A stretch of 64,000 bases of DNA from Rhizophagus irregularis (GCF_026210795.1 NC_089458.1:1488001-1552000); one strand, 5' to 3'. Positions 22,806-33,499 are shown, counted from the stretch's first letter. Notes: generated by a model from the sequence alone, not told the origin. Translations and numbers: made by a program.

Positions 22806-24930
22806 TTAAACAGAAGAAGCTGAATCAGCTTGTTCCAGGGAAGCACCACCAATGGAGCTAATGAATTGTTTGATATGACCAGTGAGTTGGTCCAATTTAC
22901 TTTCAATAACGACTCTACTATTTTTGAGATCGTTTATTTCTTCTTGCGTGGAGGAGATAGGTGTAAAAGGAGGAGCATTTGGGGAAAGGTGAGAAGGAGG
23001 AAGCGACATGTTAGGAACAATAGTAATTGTAGGCGAAGGTCGCGTTAAAATGCTTTTGGGAGGTGAAGAAAATTTAGCGGAAGACTGAATATTAAGCGGA
23101 ACATGAGTAACAGGGGCATCTTCTTGCATGAGATCCGGTTCAGGCTCATTGGGCATAGGAAGTGGATCGAGGCCAAGGTGTGATTCAATACGAGTCATCC
23201 GTTGGTCAGCAAGTTCAAGAGCGGAGATGCGTTTGTGAAAGTTGGCTACTTCACATTGTAATTCACGCAAAAGGTTTAGAATGTTATTAGCATCATCAGG
23301 GGATAATGCAGAGTTAGGAGTTTGTCGGGGCAAAGGACGTGCGGTAGAACGAGAAGAGGAAGAAAAAGAGACCGATCGTTCTTTACTATTATGCTGGGCA
23401 CGTTGGAAGGTATTGGGATTGTGCTTGTTATGATTATTAACATTGTTATTGCGGTCATGAGAACTGTTATTATCACGTCCGGAATTATGAGTAGATCGAT
23501 CTTTGGATTTTGAGCGAGATCGGGAGCGAGAACGTGTATTAGCAGCATTAGAATTGGAGCGGCGAGGTTGATTGACATTAAATCGTTTTTTGAGTTTTGC
23601 TACAGGGGTCGCGAGTGCGACTTCTACCTCTGGATTGTTTTAGTGGGCAAAAATTTGGAGCGCAACCTAATTTGCCACATCTGTGACAAAGCTTGTTGGT
23701 ATTATCTGGGGAGGACCAGAAAAGTACCTTTCCTTGGAAGCTGACAGTTTGTTCCATAGCAGCATCCATGGTTTCTTGGGAATTGAAGGTGACATAAGCC
23801 CATCTTTTGGGCTTATAAGAGTTTAGAGAAAGCGGTACATTGACAGCTTTAGCGCCAAGACTACGAGTAAGGGGAGCCAAATTGATATCCTTAACATTGG
23901 GGGGAAGTTGGGTGAGGGTGGCAACGTATTGATGACGCGCAGCCTTTTGGTCCACAGTATAAGAACATGGAGTAATTCTGAGGCAGGTGGAGAAACAGTA
24001 CACAGCCCATTGGTCGGTAAAACGGGCAATAGAATCGGCGTGATCATAAACAATGCGGGCTTGCTGAACTTTGGCATTAGGCCTGGAGAAAAGGCGGCAA
24101 GAGGTGATATTACCAAATTTCTTAAAATAAGCCATGAGGTTGTCTTTTTTAATGAAGAAAGGGATATCGGTAACTTGGATAGCCTGGAGATCTTCATTGG
24201 ATCGGAGTTGGCGAGGGTCATGTGCATGAAAGATTAAGTCAGAGAACTCAGGATGGGTGGAACCAACGCACAAATCGCGTGCTTCAGCGGTATGGAAGTG
24301 GATAACGAGGCGTTTGGCTTCACCAGAGCCAGTCATACGTGCTTTTCCAGTAAATGACTCGTAAGTTTCTAAAAAAAGGTTATTAACAGCCTCAATAAGG
24401 GCTTTGTTAGTAGGGAATTTCTTAAGAGATTCAGGGGCAGCATTCGGCGCAGCCGCAGCCTGAAAATCATCTCTGGTTATGGCGAGGGTCACCACTGGAT
24501 CAGGAGTTTGATCGTCATCTGGAGCACCGTTGGTATCCAAATTGGGCGACGAGTTAGGGGGTTGTTGCAAGTCTTTGTTAGAAGGTGCATGCATGGACGC
24601 GTCCACATTTCCAGAAGACGCGACGTGACTGGGCGCAGTTGGCGCAGCAGATTTTTTCGGGGAGGAGGTCAAAGTATTTTCGCCAGAGGTATTTTGTTGA
24701 GGAGAAGAGGAAGGTCCATCTACTCCAACGTCAGCCGTCTGGTCATCGGCAACGTAGTCTTCTTCCATAGAATTTTCGGTAATCGTGCGATTACGTTTCT
24801 GCTGGACAGTGTTTTCACCATCGGAGCTTGAGTTATCAGAGTTATTATTATTTTTTCGTTCTTGACGGGAAGTTTTCCTACTGTTAGGGTTATGACTTCC
24901 ACGGCCTCTCTTGGCATAGTTACCAGACAT
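22806..24930 (-). pseudogene. LINE copy 2 ORF1: RRM-like, zinc-knuckle protein (frameshifted)
   Basis: Open from the ATG at 24930 (MSGNYAKRGRGSHN) through both RRM-like domains and the CHRCGKLGCAPNFCP knuckle. A one-base G insertion near 23607 (GGGG versus GGG in copy 1) then shifts the frame. The remainder resumes in the correct frame and ends ASSV-stop at 22806. Copy 2 keeps the Gln codon that is a stop in copy 1, so together the copies show an intact ancestral frame. Confidence 0.85.
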
Positions 24931-25049
24931 AGTAGAGGGCTTTGAGTTGGGAATATATAAAATATAAAATTTTATTAGTAGTTTGTATTATTTATTAAAA
25001 ATAATAAAAAATAATTTTCGTCAGAATTTTCGTTTTTGAAAAATTCAGG

Positions 25050-25064
25050 ACTGGTCAAAAACTA
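25050..25064 (-). repeat. Target copy T3 (left terminus of the palindrome)
   Basis: The left 15 bp of the palindrome; also the 5' flank of LINE copy 2. Confidence 0.8.
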
Positions 25065-25454
25065 ATATATCGGGTAGCAGATATGTATCAGATATGTACC
25101 TGATATATGTAGTATTAATGCTAAAAATCAGGTACCCGATATGTGTAAGATATGTGTAAATATATATATCATATACATATCGGGTACCGATATGTATATG
25201 ATATGTAAATGATATATAGACGATATATATATTTACACATATGCTACGTATATCAGTGCCCCAATTTTAAACATTATCTACTGTATGCTCCGATATATCA
25301 TATACATATCGCACCGATATGTATATGATATGTAAATGATATATAGACGATATATATATTTACACATATCTTACATATATCGGGTACCCAATTTTCAACA
25401 TTAATACTACACATATCAGGTACATATCTGATACATATCTGCTACCCGATATAT

Positions 25455-25469
25455 TAGTTTTTGACCAGT
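25455..25469 (+). repeat. Target copy T4 (right terminus of the palindrome, inverted)
   Basis: TAGTTTTTGACCAGT, the inverted counterpart of T3; 5' flank of non-autonomous copy B. Confidence 0.8.
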
Positions 25470-26728
25470 AATGATGATCGTACTTTCTCCCCCGTTGGGT
25501 TCTGCCCATTTTTTCCCATGAAGTTATGGATGAAAAATATGAGGATTTTTTGCCTTGAGTGATAGTAAAAGGACTTTTCGACGTTATATGAAGTTATTAC
25601 CGAGGTCTTTAGTTTCGCCCGAACTCCTTATGGCTTATATTGAGTTAGGACCGTTATCATGAGTCTTGGAATTACCAATAATACTGTAAGATGGCAGTTC
25701 CATATGAACGTTCCCTGGGCTTTCTGAAAGGTTGAAAAGTAGTGCGTCTTGGGTTCCTACGCCTTTAAAGTCTAACTGGCCAAGTGGTTCGCAGGCCGGA
25801 CCGGTATTTCTTGGAAGGAGCTCCTGACTAACGTATTTCTTGTTAGTTGATATTGTTAACTGGGGAGTTAGTCTTCTAAAATAAGGAGACGGAGTTGAGG
25901 TGTATGTTTGGTGAATTTTACTCAGATTTTTCTCATTGCACTTCGAGTTTTCCTGAGGTTTATGTCTTTATTTTTTTGCTTTTTGTTTTTCTTGGTCGCT
26001 TTTTTCGGTGTAACCTTATTTTCTTTGGAGGGTGGGGGGGATACTGGAAAATTTGATCGTCATGGTGGCTTAGTGTTACAATTTTCAAAATCGATCATCA
26101 TTAGGGTGACAAGGGTGACAGGTTGGGTACGTTTTGTTTTTGTAGTATGCCGATCATGGCTGGTCATCATGTTGGACTATCATTGGATTGACTTATCTAG
26201 GTAGATCTTAGGTCGATGGATCGTTCGCAATGAGGTGGGTGTCCTCCGTTTGGGATCATTCGCAATGAGGCGTGCTTCTCGGAATTCGCACGACACTAAA
26301 AAGTTTCCCATCGGCTGGACTGCACGACACTAAAAAGTTCCCGGAGGTCTTTGTGAAATAGGTTTGTTATCCATAGTATGTAGTCAAATAGGGGAAATTG
26401 AATTTTATGTATTTCTGATAGTGCTAATGGTAGCTCGGAGGTTCTTTACCGATTCTAGGAGTGGGTACGGCGCTGGATGGGTTACGTATAGCATAGTCGA
26501 CTTTACCCATTTTGAAATAGATTTGGGGGGAGTAGCTGTAGTTATTTATATAGAGAGGGTGGGGTTTTATAATCTTAGCTTTTCTTTTTATTTGTAATTT
26601 CGGAAGATTATTTGTTCTTTGTTTTCTATTAGTTCTGCACTTGTTGCGGTACTTTATAGATCACTCTGTGTTCTCTAAAGTCACTTCGGCATTAATTAAT
26701 AAAATTCAAGCTCAAGCTATGTTTGCCT
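25470..26728 (+). mobile_element. Non-autonomous retroelement copy B (inverted relative to copy A)
   Basis: It starts GATGATCGTACTTTCTC just inside T4 and ends GCTATGTTTGCC, followed by TAGTTTTTTTTTTT, a degraded form of the target. The sequence matches 7392-8647 on the opposite strand along its whole length. Small indels break the short frame seen in copy A, which argues against a protein product. Its orientation is the one expected if insertion direction follows target orientation. Confidence 0.65.
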
Positions 26729-26774
26729 AGTTTTTTTTTTTGGAGTGTAAGCAGGATCCTTAATAAAGCTACGA

Positions 26775-27149
26775 ACAGTTCAGTTCAGTTCTATTTTTCA
26801 GTTTTTTTTTAATTGATTAAAATCCATTTTGCACAATAACTCGCCGTTCAGTAATCATAGAAAGCTGATCAATAGCTCATTGGAATTGTTTTATCAAGAT
26901 GGTTCAAATAGTACTAAAATCATCTTTCTAGTATCGATAGATGACAGATTATTTTTTGAAATTTGGCAAAATCAACTCACTATTTATCAATACTAGAAAG
27001 ATAATTTTAGTATTATTCAAATCATTTTGATGAGACAATTCCAACGAGCTATTGATTGGCTTTTTACGATCACTAGATAGCAAGTTATTATGCAAAACAA
27101 ATTTTAATCAATTAGAAAAAAATCAAAAAATGGAACTGAATTGAACTGT
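26775..27149. mobile_element. 375-bp foldback MITE (ACAGTTCA termini)
   Basis: Left end ACAGTTCAGTTCAGTTC and right end GAACTGAATTGAACTGT are inverted. Complementary blocks continue inward (AATTGATTAAAATCCATTTTG with CAAAACAAATTTTAATCAATT, and TACTAGAAAGAT with ATCTTTCTAGTA). No clear target duplication. Confidence 0.65.
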
Positions 27150-27733
27150 TTAAAGCTTATAATAAAAAAACATTTTTTATAACAAAATGCTTTTTTTATA
27201 AAGTTTCAAAAAAAATTTCAAAACATTACTTGAAATATTTACACTAAAATTGAATTTTTATAAAACTGAAGTATAAAAAAATATTAGAAACTATTTTTTT
27301 TAAAGTAATAGTTTCACAAAAAAAAAATTAAAAATCAGAATATTAGTTAATGTTTTAATTGAAAATGTAAAAAAAATTAAATGAAACATTAAAAAATATT
27401 AAAAATTGGAATATTAGTTAATGTTCTGATAAAAATTAAATAAAAAAAAAATTTGAAATGTTTAAAACTATTTCATTTAGAAATTAAAAATAAAAAAAAA
27501 TAAAAAAATCTATTTTTAACTAGAAAACTTTAAAGTTAGATGAACTTACTAATTTTATTTATCTTATACTTCAAAATTGGTTTGTAAGGCTGGAGTTTCT
27601 ACAAAAATTAATTTTTTTTTTAAAAAAAATTCATCTTGAAATTAACTTTAAAATTTTAATATTTTTAAAAAGAAAAAAGTTAAAATTTTGAAATTTATAG
27701 TTTATATTTTATAATAAAGTTTAAATTCAGTAA
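27150..27733. other. AT-rich non-coding stretch
   Basis: Contains a copy (about 27175-27290) of the dispersed ACTTGAAATAT repeat also seen near 4000-4200. No gene is visible. Confidence 0.45.
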
Positions 27734-28020
27734 GGGCACTGTCAGATATTATTAGGTATTATCCCCTGATCGACATCATTTACGTGGTTATGCAAGTGAT
27801 TTATGCCTACTAGACGATCAATTCATATATATTTATTTATGCATTTCCAGTACATATAATAACTATAATTTATTTTGTGATATTAATAGTAATGTTTTTA
27901 CATTTAATAAATTTAAGTTTACTATTGTTAAAAAGTAAGTCATTTTTACGTTTTGAAGGAACTGTATTTTGGATTTCAGATAGTGGTTCCCTTTCTGTTT
28001 CAGATGATATATCAATTTCC

Positions 28021-29558
28021 TCAGGCATTAGAAATTGCTGCTTCATTAAGGTTTTCTTTTGCATTGGATTTTTTCGCGTTTGAATTTTCTGTTGTATTAA
28101 AATTTTCTGGCACATCCTTGTAAATAAAATATACAAAATAATTAATAATATTTAAATAAAATTATTTCAATGGTTAATAACAATATAGTCAATATACCTT
28201 AAAGAAACACTTGGGAGGGTTAAGCTTAGCGATAGTTAGCTTTTGTTTTTCATTCTGTTTTCGATATCTAATAAGCAAGACAAATTAATAATTTGGTAGC
28301 AACATAAAATTAATAAATTAATAGTTACTTACGCATTTAATCCTGCTAAAGATCGATGTAATGTTACGTTCATTATTGCTTGTGAATCTAATCCCTCGTC
28401 ATTTAATTTCTGAGCAGTATATTTTCGTAATGAATGATTTACAATTCTTTTATTTGTACAATCAATTCCTGTAATATTGCAGATCTCTTTTAACATTTCA
28501 GATAATTTGTCTCGACCCATATGAGAAGTAGTATACCAGTTTCCATTTTCAATTTCTAAACAATAAATATAATTTTTAATCAATGATTACTAGTTTTATT
28601 AAATGTGTAATTTAGGAAATAAATTAATACCTTTAGGATCTTTATTTATGCGAAGAAAAAAATTTGCTTCAGCATTTCTTGGACGCAATTTTAAATATTT
28701 CTTGATATCACAGCATGCGCCATGTACCCCTATTTCATCTGGTGGAATAATATGTATAGGATGTTGATTAGAATTTGTTTTATGGTAATACCCGCCTTGA
28801 TGAGTTTTATCGTGAATTGTTATAACATTAAATCCACCATCATCTCGTTCTTTAAAATGTTCAGCCATAATATTATGGTAAGATCCACCTCTCCGTGCTG
28901 TACAACATCCAACCCATAAAAAGACCCTTCTTAATAGTCCATCTGGCATATTATTTGACATATCAGGATGTTCAAATATTTGGATCATTTCTTCATTAGT
29001 AAGAGGATCAGCTCCATTATAATCGCCATTATTAATTTCTTCTAATTCAATCATTCTAGCATGTAAAGTATCACGTACAGATCTAAACTCATGATCTTCA
29101 TGTATATTAAATGATTCATTAGTTTTAAATATTTCCTGATAGAACCTATTTATAGCACATATCCCATTGTATAAAGAGTTTGCTTTGTATTCTTTATTCT
29201 TCCTTGTTTTTATAACTATTATAAATTCACATAAAAGTAGTGCAATAACCTTTTTATCATAAAGAGTAAGTAAATCTATAGCAGGTTGTGTATTTTTTAC
29301 AAATTCGTCAAATCTAGAAAACCATAAACGTGTATTTTGTTGAGTATTTTTAGGTTTTGCAACTGTAGCATACTTTTGTAAAGTTTCTATACAAGGACGG
29401 TTATATGTTTCTTTAAAAGTGGATGATTTTGAAGGTTCTTTGTATATTTCAGAAAGTTGTGCATTTTCTATATGACTTAACTTTTCTTTTAGTTCGTCTA
29501 AAATAACAGTATTATTTTTTGAAATCAATAATTCGGAAGCTTTCATAAAACTAGCCAT
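28021..29558 (-). CDS. Crypton-like tyrosine recombinase, four exons, apparently intact
   Basis: Exons (minus strand): 29558-28631, 28555-28333, 28267-28198, 28116-28021, joined with GT-AG introns of 51-81 nt; 438 codons with no internal stop. The C-terminal half has the tyrosine recombinase layout: an Arg in TARRGGSYHNI (about residue 221), HSLRK (H-x-x-R, about 352), LHRS, and the nucleophile Tyr385 in LNAYRKQ. The Tyr codon is reached only after splicing exon 2 to exon 3. The N-terminal half has a helical core-binding-like region (TRLWFSRFDEFVKN). The family resembles Crypton-derived and KIAA1958/ZMYM-type recombinases and would catalyse DNA strand exchange through a 3'-phosphotyrosine. 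The Ser/Asn-rich last exon is unrecognised. The TIR context suggests a recently mobile element. Confidence 0.75.
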
Positions 29559-29684
29559 GTTAATATAGAGAAAAGGAGAAATAAGCTTTTAAAATTAAAT
29601 TTGGGGCTTTTTATACAATATTAGACTATTAGACTATTAGTAAGCTTTGATTACGTAAATGACAGGGGGGATAAATCAATTATA

Positions 29685-29797
29685 TCCTGGCTAATTGGAA
29701 TAGTAAAATTTTACTTTAGAATCGGAACATGATCGGCCTATCGGCCGATCATTTATCCGATCCTAGTAAAATTTTACTTATTCCTAATTAGCCAGGA
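29685..29797. mobile_element. 113-bp palindromic MITE with TA duplication
   Basis: Ends TCCTGGCTAATTGGAATA and TATTCCTAATTAGCCAGGA are inverted, flanked by TA on both sides (29683-29684 and 29798-29799). The centre is GATCGGCCTATCGGCCGATC. It is nested in the recombinase element. Confidence 0.75.
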
Positions 29798-29945
29798 TAT
29801 AAGTAATACATATCTGACAGCACCCTAATTAATCAACTAATTAATAAATCTGATTAAATTTACTGTAACTACGGTTTAATATATTATAAGCTGATTTTGA
29901 TCAGTAATATTTTATAAATTGACTATAAATTATATATGTTAAAAT

Positions 29946-30061
29946 TTGGATGATAATTGGCCAATTTTTAATAACTTCTAAAATTAAGCCAAAATGTATA
30001 ACAGATTTGCTGAATTTTTGCTGATTTGTTACATGACCAGAAGTTTTAATTTTGACCAGTA
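29946..30061. mobile_element. Mariner-like MITE fragment (TTTTGACCAGT terminus)
   Basis: Reverse complement of the family seen at 4625-4735: ends TTTTGACCAGT and includes ACATGACCAGAAGTT. Left end not defined. Confidence 0.4.
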
Positions 30062-30264
30062 ATCATAATTAGTCTAAGAAGATTAAACATTATAAAATTA
30101 TTGTAATGATTAGTTGGATTTGATATATATAATTATTATCTGTTCAAAAGATGGACTCTTCAAAGACAGATTGCATATTTTGAAAAAAACTTGAGATATT
30201 TAGTAATTACAATTAAAATAATACAACTGAACAAGAAATACCAGCCTTTTGCATTAAATTTAAT

Positions 30265-31142
30265 ATGCATTATCAGGAGAGGGAAGATTTTCAGATATAT
30301 GTTCAGTGCATCAGTTCGTTGCAAACTGGAATTGAAGAACAAATATGCAATCAACATGAGAATGAAAAGTATAAAGATACTGGCATCTTCTCCAAATTTT
30401 GTACTAACAGACAAAGAATTAAGGAGATGCAAGCATCCTTTGGAGAATTGCATAGAGTATGTGTCTTGAGAGATGCTAAGCAGGCAGAAGAAGAATTCAG
30501 AGCAAAAATATGTAATTATGTACTTGCAATGCATGGCAATGAAAACAATGTTTGTAAAAGATCCATATGCATATTGCCAACAGCTAGTGAACAAGTTGGA
30601 TTGGAAGGGCTGAACGGTAGTTTGTATATGGTAGTTGATACGTTTGTTGACGAATCTGTCCGTCGCAATTTAGCATCTTCTATTTTGTGTGATTTACCTA
30701 CCAATAGTGCTGATCCAGAAAAGCTTGGCTGTTACTATAAATGCATCGCAGAATTTGGATTTAACCATATTATTGTAATTGGAGAAATGTTATATGGGTT
30801 GCTCTTTATTGATTGCTACGGACGGGTTTTTCAATGGGAGGATATGGAACAGGTATTATGGCCAGTAGGGGATTCATTGGAAGATATGAAGCCATATAAA
30901 GATCTTGTCATATGGACTGTAGAAGATGGTGTTGTATATGAAGAATCTAAAGGTATATCCATAGGCATTGTTATTTTTTATTTAAAATTAATACTATTAT
31001 TTCTTGGCTGTGATTTAATAATAGGAGTAAAGATGTGGGATTTTCTTTTTAATTAACTTTCTTCTTTTTAGATTCTTTAAAACCAAGTTCAGTTAAAGGT
31101 ATAAAAAACAATCACTCAAGGAAGAAAAAGAAAAAAAAATAA
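30265..31142 (+). CDS. Unrecognised two-exon protein, 252 aa
   Basis: Exon 1 30265-30952, intron 30953-31071 (GTATAT...TTTTAG), exon 2 31072-31142; the join gives EESKDSLKPSSVKG and ends in a basic tail RKKKKKK, a plausible nuclear localisation signal. The start is taken at the first Met (MHYQEREDFQ); an upstream in-frame ATG at 30151 is followed by stops. The central part is mixed alpha/beta with alternating hydrophobic stretches (ICILPTASEQVGLEGLNG, HIIVIGEMLYGLLFIDCYG) and is less AT-rich than its surroundings, which supports real coding. No motif or family is recognised. The upstream 100 nt are AT-rich with no clear promoter element. Confidence 0.6.
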
Positions 31143-31339
31143 TGGAATTAAAGATGACTTTATAAAAAAAGATATGATCAGAAGATTAGAAACAAAAATA
31201 ATATTAAATAATATCTGCTATTTTACATTGTAATAATTCTATATCCAAAACAAAAATAATATAATATCTGCTTGTAATTGCTAAATATATAATTTAATTC
31301 CCCTATTCAAATTATCAAATAAAGCTTGATAATTGAAAT

Positions 31340-32262
31340 ATACAATTCAGAAAAGTTTATTGTGATCTACTTTTCGTACGCATTTAAACCATATAATATC
31401 CTGACATTAGCAGTGATTCCTGAACCGAGCGAACTGAAATTAATAATTATTACTTATAAGCCAGCTAAATCAGTTTTGAACACGCTATACTTTATAAACC
31501 AACAATTGTACCCAAAACCTTTTCATACCATGACACAATATTTTGATATGCCTCAAGACTTTTACCTAAGGCTTTCTTGTTGAACTGGATACCAAAAGTA
31601 TCGAATCATTTTGCATCTGCCCGTAATCATGTGAAAATTTATCTAAAATTTAAATGTGGAGTTACATATATTAATTATAGAAGATCGAAGCTTTTGGATG
31701 CTTGTATCCTTTCCGGAATAACAATTTCCAGGTTTTGATCATACCATACTTCGAAAAGAAAGATTCCACTATCCAGACAAATGCATCTTTTTTGCTGATC
31801 ATGATTAACAATGTCTTCGAGTTTTTTGACATCTTTATACCAGCTAGTGCTATGAAACCGATACTGAGCCCCTTGCACCTCCAATGCAATTCAATATTTT
31901 TGGAAAAAGGCATCAAGTTCTAATCCATTCATGAAAGGAGGGCAATATTCGATCATAGATTCCTCATTAAGAATTTCCTTAGCTATCTGGATGCATCTGG
32001 TCTGGAAATTGCGATTTTTCTTGGATTCCAGTTCTGAGCCTTGGTCTCAAGAATTAAAGCCTCAATACTCTCAAGATGGTCTGGGTATTGCGAACTAAGA
32101 TGTTTTAATTTTACTATATAACCCTCAAAATCTGTGTAATGTTTTTTGGTAGATTTTAGAAATTCGCCTTAAACTCGGCTTTCTTAGTCTTAAGCTCAGC
32201 ATTCTCAGCCTCAAGTTCAGTGATACACTGTTTCAATACTTCAAGCTCGGATAACGTGATCT
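31340..32262 (-). pseudogene. Decayed gene with coiled-coil start, unrecognised
   Basis: The minus strand holds separated open blocks in changing frames: a coiled-coil-like LEVLKQCITELEAENAELK near 32230, an open stretch at 31675-31884 (KDVKKLEDIVNHDQQKRCIC, then VIPERIQASKSFDLL), and a last block near 31340-31600 (LGSGITANVRILYGLNAYEK). Stops and frameshifts separate the blocks. The plus-strand open frames here are shadows. The function is not recognised. Confidence 0.4.
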
Positions 32263-32437
32263 ATATATAACTAACACACTGCATATAAGCATTCAAATAA
32301 AAAATTTTGCGGGACCGCGCGGTCTCGGAAAATTGCCAAGAAAAATTTCTTATTAATACATGCGAAAAATAAATACAAATGTTTTGGGACTTTGCCCGGG
32401 ATACATCATGACGTTTCTATGCTAGACTGCTAGTGTC

Positions 32438-33499
32438 CTATACAATTACTTTTTCTTTGATTATCTCTTCTACATGGCACTTCTTATTTGTGGGTTCTTC
32501 ACTAGCTGATATTCTATCTTTTAACAAACCCACTATAACTTCCAAAACCCTCTTCACATTCTTGCGTAATTCGGTTGGATTTTGATGGCGTCTGAAATTG
32601 TGAAACGAGTTAATGATGCAAAAGCGAAACAGAAACCTTCACTAGAGTCATTTTCTCACCTGTTGTGACGATACCATAGACATATTCATACTCGGAACCG
32701 AATGCCTCGTCGGACTTCCGCTTTTTCTTGAGCATGTTTAAGTTCATCTATATCGATAATATCAGTTAGCACATGTACAGAGCGAGAAATAAAAAATCTA
32801 CATTACTTACATCACATGAACTTTTACATTGCATAAAATTTTGAGCCACCGGCTGGTTTTTTGCTTCCCTTCAGTTATGCAAATTATTTCTTCGAATAGA
32901 CCGTCTATGATTTTTTGATTGCATAATCCAAGGTAAGATAAGCAAATCTTTAAGAAGACTGACAGCTGTGTGAAGGATTGTTGAAATATATTCACAGCGC
33001 ATAGCCTCGTTGCTGTCAACAACTGGACCCATATTTTTTTATTTTGCGAAGAATGTCATCAATGCAAAGCTTAAACTCCGGAGAATTTTTCTCTATAGGG
33101 TGGGGGTCTATAAATGGAATTTGTAAGTCTGAAATTTGTTAAAAAAGTTGGCATGCATATAACTTACCTAGAGCAACTGAGGTATGCTTGTTATGCTATC
33201 ACTATTAATGTCATATTTCGCCAATATCTCACTTAAACTGCGGTACGAGGAGAATGGGCGCTTCGTATTGTCTTTGAGGGTCTAGACCTCTTTTGCGAGA
33301 AGTGTTGCTGGTTCCAACACAAATCCAACACTACGAAAATTTTCTTCGTTCAGGTCAAGAAAGGAGAGGCCGGTAATTTTTTCTTTGCGAAGAATACTGA
33401 AGTCGTCATCGTCGAGCTTGAGGTTTTGTTCTTTCAAAAAATCGATAAGGGTTTCTGTATCCCAAAGTAAGAGTCGTGTTCAGCTGTTGAGGTAGACAT
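32438..33499 (-). pseudogene. Decayed SAM-domain plus Crinkler-like gene
   Basis: From an ATG at 33499 (MSTSTAE), a one-base shift leads into a SAM-like block (LLLWDTETLIDFLKEQNL, then KEKITGLSFLDLNEENF and VGFVLEPATLLAKEV), which ends at TAG where CAG would fit, then RPFSSYRSLSEILAKYD. Later exons are separated by GT-AG introns: a block with GLFEEIICITEGKQ, then one reading LNMLKKKRKSDEAFGSEYEY and VYGIVTTG, and a last exon ELRKNVKRVLEVIVGLLKDR ending at the stop at 32438. The C-terminal pattern matches the Crinkler-like families expanded in Rhizophagus, from memory of that family. Two frameshifts (near 32850 and 32920) fall in A6 runs where A7 would restore the frame. Native function is unknown. 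Confidence 0.6.

Larger units (their letters stand above)
16878..25049 (-). mobile_element. LINE copy 2 (head-to-tail with copy 1, defective)
   Basis: Same organisation and orientation as copy 1, about 8.17 kb, bounded by T2 and T3. It begins (minus strand) CCTGAATTTTTCAAAAACG and ends GTTTGCC. Copies 1 and 2 are near-identical over long stretches but have different inactivating changes. Confidence 0.9.
25050..25469. mobile_element. 420-bp palindromic MITE whose termini are the retroelement target
   Basis: The terminal inverted repeats are about 70 bp and nearly perfect, beginning ACTGGTCAAAAACTAATATA at both ends. The interior holds two direct copies (about 25165-25245 and 25295-25375) of a segment rich in GATATGTATATGATATG, itself palindromic. 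No coding capacity. The ends resemble Tc1/mariner-type termini. Its own target duplication cannot be read because retroelements occupy both ends. Confidence 0.8.
27734..29825 (-). mobile_element. 2.1-kb TIR element carrying a tyrosine recombinase
   Basis: The termini GGGCACTGTCAGATAT (27734-27749) and ATATCTGACAGCACCC (29810-29825) are inverted with 14 of 16 matches. Both are flanked by TAA (27731-27733 and 29826-29828), a 3-bp duplication like that of PIF/Harbinger-type elements. Imperfect complementarity continues inward (CATTTACGT near 27780 and 29655). A spliced tyrosine recombinase gene fills the interior. Classical Cryptons lack long TIRs, so either this is an atypical element or the gene rides in an unrelated TIR element. 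A small MITE has inserted near the right end. Confidence 0.6.

Noticed and set aside
25777-25787. TGGCCAAGTGG, a perfect tRNA-type A box in the non-autonomous element
   Set aside because: It lies about 300 nt from the element start and no B box sits at a suitable distance, so it is probably chance.
7377-26740. A single 19-kb transposon with 1.26-kb inverted repeats
   Set aside because: The 15-bp target at every internal junction and the intact central palindrome are better explained by serial insertions.
31326-31583. Plus-strand 85-codon open frame
   Set aside because: The minus strand carries protein-like blocks continuous with a decayed gene; the plus frame has no supporting feature.
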